Both the position numbers and the translations under genes were made by a program. From Actinomycetes bacterium (GTDB taxonomy: Bacteria > Actinomycetota > Acidimicrobiia > Acidimicrobiales > JAJYPT01), in assembly GCA_021795135.1 (NCBI GenBank), contig JAJYPT010000095.1, positions 1 to 6,822 on the forward strand: DNA of 6,822 bases. Direction: 5' to 3'. How positions within the stretch are numbered: position 1 is the first letter of the stretch; each line of letters opens with the position of its first letter. Shown here one piece after another: positions 5,257-6,822 of this stretch. Below the pieces are notes generated by a model. The model saw nothing but the letters and a program-made list of their open reading frames with translations, ran no database searches and was not told the DNA's origin.

Positions 5257-5287
5257 TTGACAGCTTTTCTTATCAGGTCATTATAAT
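5257..5287 (+). promoter_or_regulatory. Promoter of the PfpI gene, consensus boxes with 19-bp spacer
   Basis: A perfect -35 (TTGACA, 5257-5262) and a perfect -10 (TATAAT, 5282-5287) stand 19 bp apart, two more than optimal. Transcription would start near 5294, giving a leader of about 23 nt with AAAGGAG (5305-5311) five bases before ATG. The -10 is overlapped by ATAAT-GCA-ATTAT (5283-5295), a short inverted repeat. Two consensus boxes with an overlong spacer are typical of promoters that need DNA twisting by an activator such as the MerR type, but no such regulator is in the window. Confidence 0.6.
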
Positions 5288-5316
5288 GCAATTATCCACT
5301 AACCAAAGGAGACCTC

Positions 5317-5883
5317 ATGGCACCTAAAGTTTTGATTATCACAGGTGATGCTGGTGAATCTTTAGAAGTTATGTATCCATATCAAAGGCTTTTGGAAGAG
5401 GGTTATGATGTTGAAATTGCAGCTCTTTCCAAAAAGAAACTTCAATTTGTAGTTCATGATTTTGTAGATGGTTTTGATACTTATACAGAAAAACTAGGAT
5501 ACACCTGGCCAGCAGATTTGGCATTCAAAGATGTAGATCCTAATGATTATGTAGCTCTTGTTATTCCTGGGGGTAGAGCTCCTGAATATTTAAGAAACGA
5601 TAAAGATGTACAAAGGATTGTTTCTCACTTTTTTACCCAAGATGACCCGATTGCTCATCTTTGTCATGGGGCGTTGATTATGGCTAGTTCAACTTCTCTC
5701 AAGGGTAGATCCATGGCAGCTTATCCAGCCCTTGAGCCAGATGTTATAGCTGCTGGAGCTACTTTTATAGACGGAGGTGGAGTAGTCGATGGGACAATGG
5801 TAAGTGCTAGAGCTTGGCCTGACCATCCTAGTTGGATGAGAGAATTTATAAAAGTTTTGAAGCAAAAGGCTCCAATTGAATAA
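5317..5883 (+). CDS. DJ-1/PfpI-family protein (class I glutamine amidotransferase-like)
   Basis: The 188-residue protein spans the full usual length of the single-domain DJ-1/PfpI family, cytoplasmic with no signal peptide. It starts with VLIITGDAGESLE, whose E14 or a neighbour supplies the conserved glutamate. DYVALVIPGGRAPEYLR (78-93) is the family's PGGxxPExLR element, and the nucleophile elbow AHLCHGALIM gives Cys116 followed by His117. Members act as glyoxalase III-type enzymes, chaperones, proposed deglycases or, historically, 'intracellular proteases'. The presence of GYTWPADLAF resembles a YhbO/PfpI-like subgroup, so carbonyl or protein-damage control is the best guess. RBS AAAGGAG and a consensus promoter precede it, suggesting solid expression. 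It converges with the TauE/SafE gene, 20 bp apart, with no clear terminator between. Confidence 0.92.
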   Translation: MAPKVLIITGDAGESLEVMYPYQRLLEEGYDVEIAALSKKKLQFVVHDFVDGFDTYTEKLGYTWPADLAFKDVDPNDYVALVIPGGRAPEYLRNDKDVQRIVSHFFTQDDPIAHLCHGALIMASSTSLKGRSMAAYPALEPDVIAAGATFIDGGGVVDGTMVSARAWPDHPSWMREFIKVLKQKAPIE

Positions 5884-5903
5884 ATTATTTGTAGCTGTTT
5901 TTT

Positions 5904-6695
5904 CTAGAGCTTGAAAATCATTGCCATACTAACTCCAATTCCAAAAATTATAATTGCTGCGCGCAATAATTTAGGACTCAATCTACGCGTTATGTAGCCT
6001 CCTGTGTATCCGCCTACAAGACTAGCAGTTACCATAATCAAGACAGCGCTCCAAGCTATTGGACCAAAAGCTACAAAAGCCACCAAAGCTACTGTGTTTA
6101 TAGTCAAAGAGAGGAAGTTTTTGAGTCCATTAGAAGATTGAAGATTTTGAGGTAAAAAAGTTCCTAAAATAGCTAGTAATACAATTCCAAGACCAGCTCC
6201 AAAATAAGCTCCATAAATTCCAGCAAGTAAGGTTCCTAGATAAACATTCCAACGAGAACGAGCTTTGGAGCCTGTTTTGTCTAAGTTATAGGCTTGCTTG
6301 TTTTTTATTATGGTCGTAATTTTTGGTTGAAAAAATAATAAAAAACAAGCAAGCAAAATCAAATAAGGAGCTAAGGCCACGAATAATTTAGCAGGTGCTA
6401 TAAGAAGAGCTCCAGAGCCCAAAATAGATCCTAAAATAGCTATAGATCCTAAAGATATAGTATTTTCACTTTGTTTTAGTATTTCTTTTTTATACGAGAC
6501 AGCCCCCCCAATATATCCAGGCCAAAGAGCAGCTGTGTTAGTTACTCTTGCTATTACAGCTGGATATCCCATTGCAAGCAAAGCTGGAAAAGAAATTAAA
6601 GATCCTCCTCCTGCTACTGTATTTAGAGCTCCAGCTAAAAAAGCTGCCAAAGCGAGAAAACCACCTTGAGTGGGAGTCAATGCCAACAGGTACAT
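5904..6695 (-). CDS. TauE/SafE (TSUP) family anion exporter
   Basis: The 263-residue membrane protein has about eight helices arranged as two related halves, normal for the family. Diagnostic features are NTVAGGGSLISFPALLAMG (25-43), ARVTNTAALWPG (49-60), YGAYFGAGLGI (161-171), LKNFLSLTIN (191-200) and GGYTGGYITRRLSPKLLR (228-245). Known TauE/SafE members export sulfite, sulfoacetate, taurine-derived sulfite or related anions; many homologues have no assigned substrate. The start at 6695 is the first in-frame ATG, but its RBS is poor (GAGAAAAAATAA before ATG); an upstream ATG 14 bp away is out of frame. No sulfur-metabolism enzyme is next to it in the window, so sulfite is only one candidate. 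It converges on the PfpI gene. Confidence 0.92.
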   Translation of the reverse strand: MYLLALTPTQGGFLALAAFLAGALNTVAGGGSLISFPALLAMGYPAVIARVTNTAALWPGYIGGAVSYKKEILKQSENTISLGSIAILGSILGSGALLIAPAKLFVALAPYLILLACFLLFFQPKITTIIKNKQAYNLDKTGSKARSRWNVYLGTLLAGIYGAYFGAGLGIVLLAILGTFLPQNLQSSNGLKNFLSLTINTVALVAFVAFGPIAWSAVLIMVTASLVGGYTGGYITRRLSPKLLRAAIIIFGIGVSMAMIFKL

Positions 6696-6773
6696 TTATT
6701 TTTTCTCATTTATTGTATTTATTGGTGAAAATATCAGTTGAGCCCAGATAATTTTCTGATTGGATTGTTTAGG

Positions 6774-6814
6774 TATAATAGGCGATTGTATACTATTGAG
6801 TGATAATAGTTATC
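6774..6814. promoter_or_regulatory. Palindromes and a -10-like box upstream of the TauE/SafE gene
   Basis: GATAA-TAG-TTATC (6802-6814) is a 13-bp palindrome; it overlaps a second inverted repeat, ACTATT (6792-6797) with AATAGT (6805-6810), next to GTATAC (6788-6793). TATAAT (6774-6779) reads as a -10 on the plus strand, pointing out of the window, with no good -35. These could be operator sites for the transporter or for a gene beyond the right edge. The rest of 6696-6822 shows no gene. Confidence 0.3.
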
Positions 6815-6822
6815 TAATGGTT

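Noticed and set aside
5884..5903. Intrinsic terminator between the PfpI and TauE/SafE genes
   Set aside because: There is a T6 run at 5898-5903, but only a 4-bp AGCT repeat or AT-only stems near it; no stable hairpin is visible.
6548..6751. 67-codon open frame on the plus strand
   Set aside because: It is antisense to the N-terminus of the TauE/SafE gene, leucine/lysine-rich by composition, with no RBS.

Overview
The window is AT-rich bacterial chromosome (roughly one third G+C by eye; AGA and ATA codons are common). It carries eight protein genes, one of them cut by the left edge. No RNA gene, insertion sequence, CRISPR array or phage structural gene is visible. The organism cannot be named from sequence alone. 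The flavour of several proteins suggests a low-GC actinobacterium: the TDT transporter with a PNWFASIMGTGIVANAGALLP-type N-terminus, the ADQRD repeat tail on a c-di-GMP enzyme, and the DJ-1/PfpI and TauE/SafE homologues. This is an impression from memory of those families, not a result.

Layout, left to right. (1) The C-terminal end of a membrane protein (1-141, +), with a 13-bp perfect inverted repeat inside it. (2) A divergent pair: a TDT-family (TehA/Mae1/SLAC1/Ssu1) ten-helix anion transporter (177-1358, -) and a CysL/CbbR-like LysR regulator (1484-2401, +), sharing 125 bp of regulatory DNA. (3) A 77-residue three-helix membrane protein (2492-2725, +) converging on a 99-residue superinfection-immunity-type membrane protein (2722-3021, -). 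Their stop codons overlap within a hairpin. (4) A gene-free 371-bp stretch (3022-3392) with two FNR/CRP-type palindromes 26 bp apart. (5) A 551-residue EAL c-di-GMP phosphodiesterase (3393-5048, -). It has a degenerate receiver domain in front and a charged tail of five ADQRD repeats behind. (6) A divergent regulatory region leading into a DJ-1/PfpI protein (5317-5883, +), which converges on a TauE/SafE transporter (5904-6695, -). The last 127 bp are the upstream region of that transporter, with small palindromes.

How they may fit together. Genes are mostly single transcription units arranged divergently or convergently, so no large operon is visible. The clearest functional unit is the LysR regulator with its divergent TDT transporter; export or import of a small anion (sulfite, a dicarboxylate, or similar) is the likely theme. 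The TauE/SafE protein belongs to another family that includes sulfite and organosulfur-anion exporters, so a shared sulfur-anion theme is possible but unproven. The EAL protein would lower c-di-GMP, and the PfpI protein probably handles carbonyl or protein damage. No single gene cluster here reads as an evident new multi-gene system. The most unusual items are the repeat-tailed EAL protein with its broken receiver, the chromosomal Imm-like gene, and the orphan FNR-like sites.
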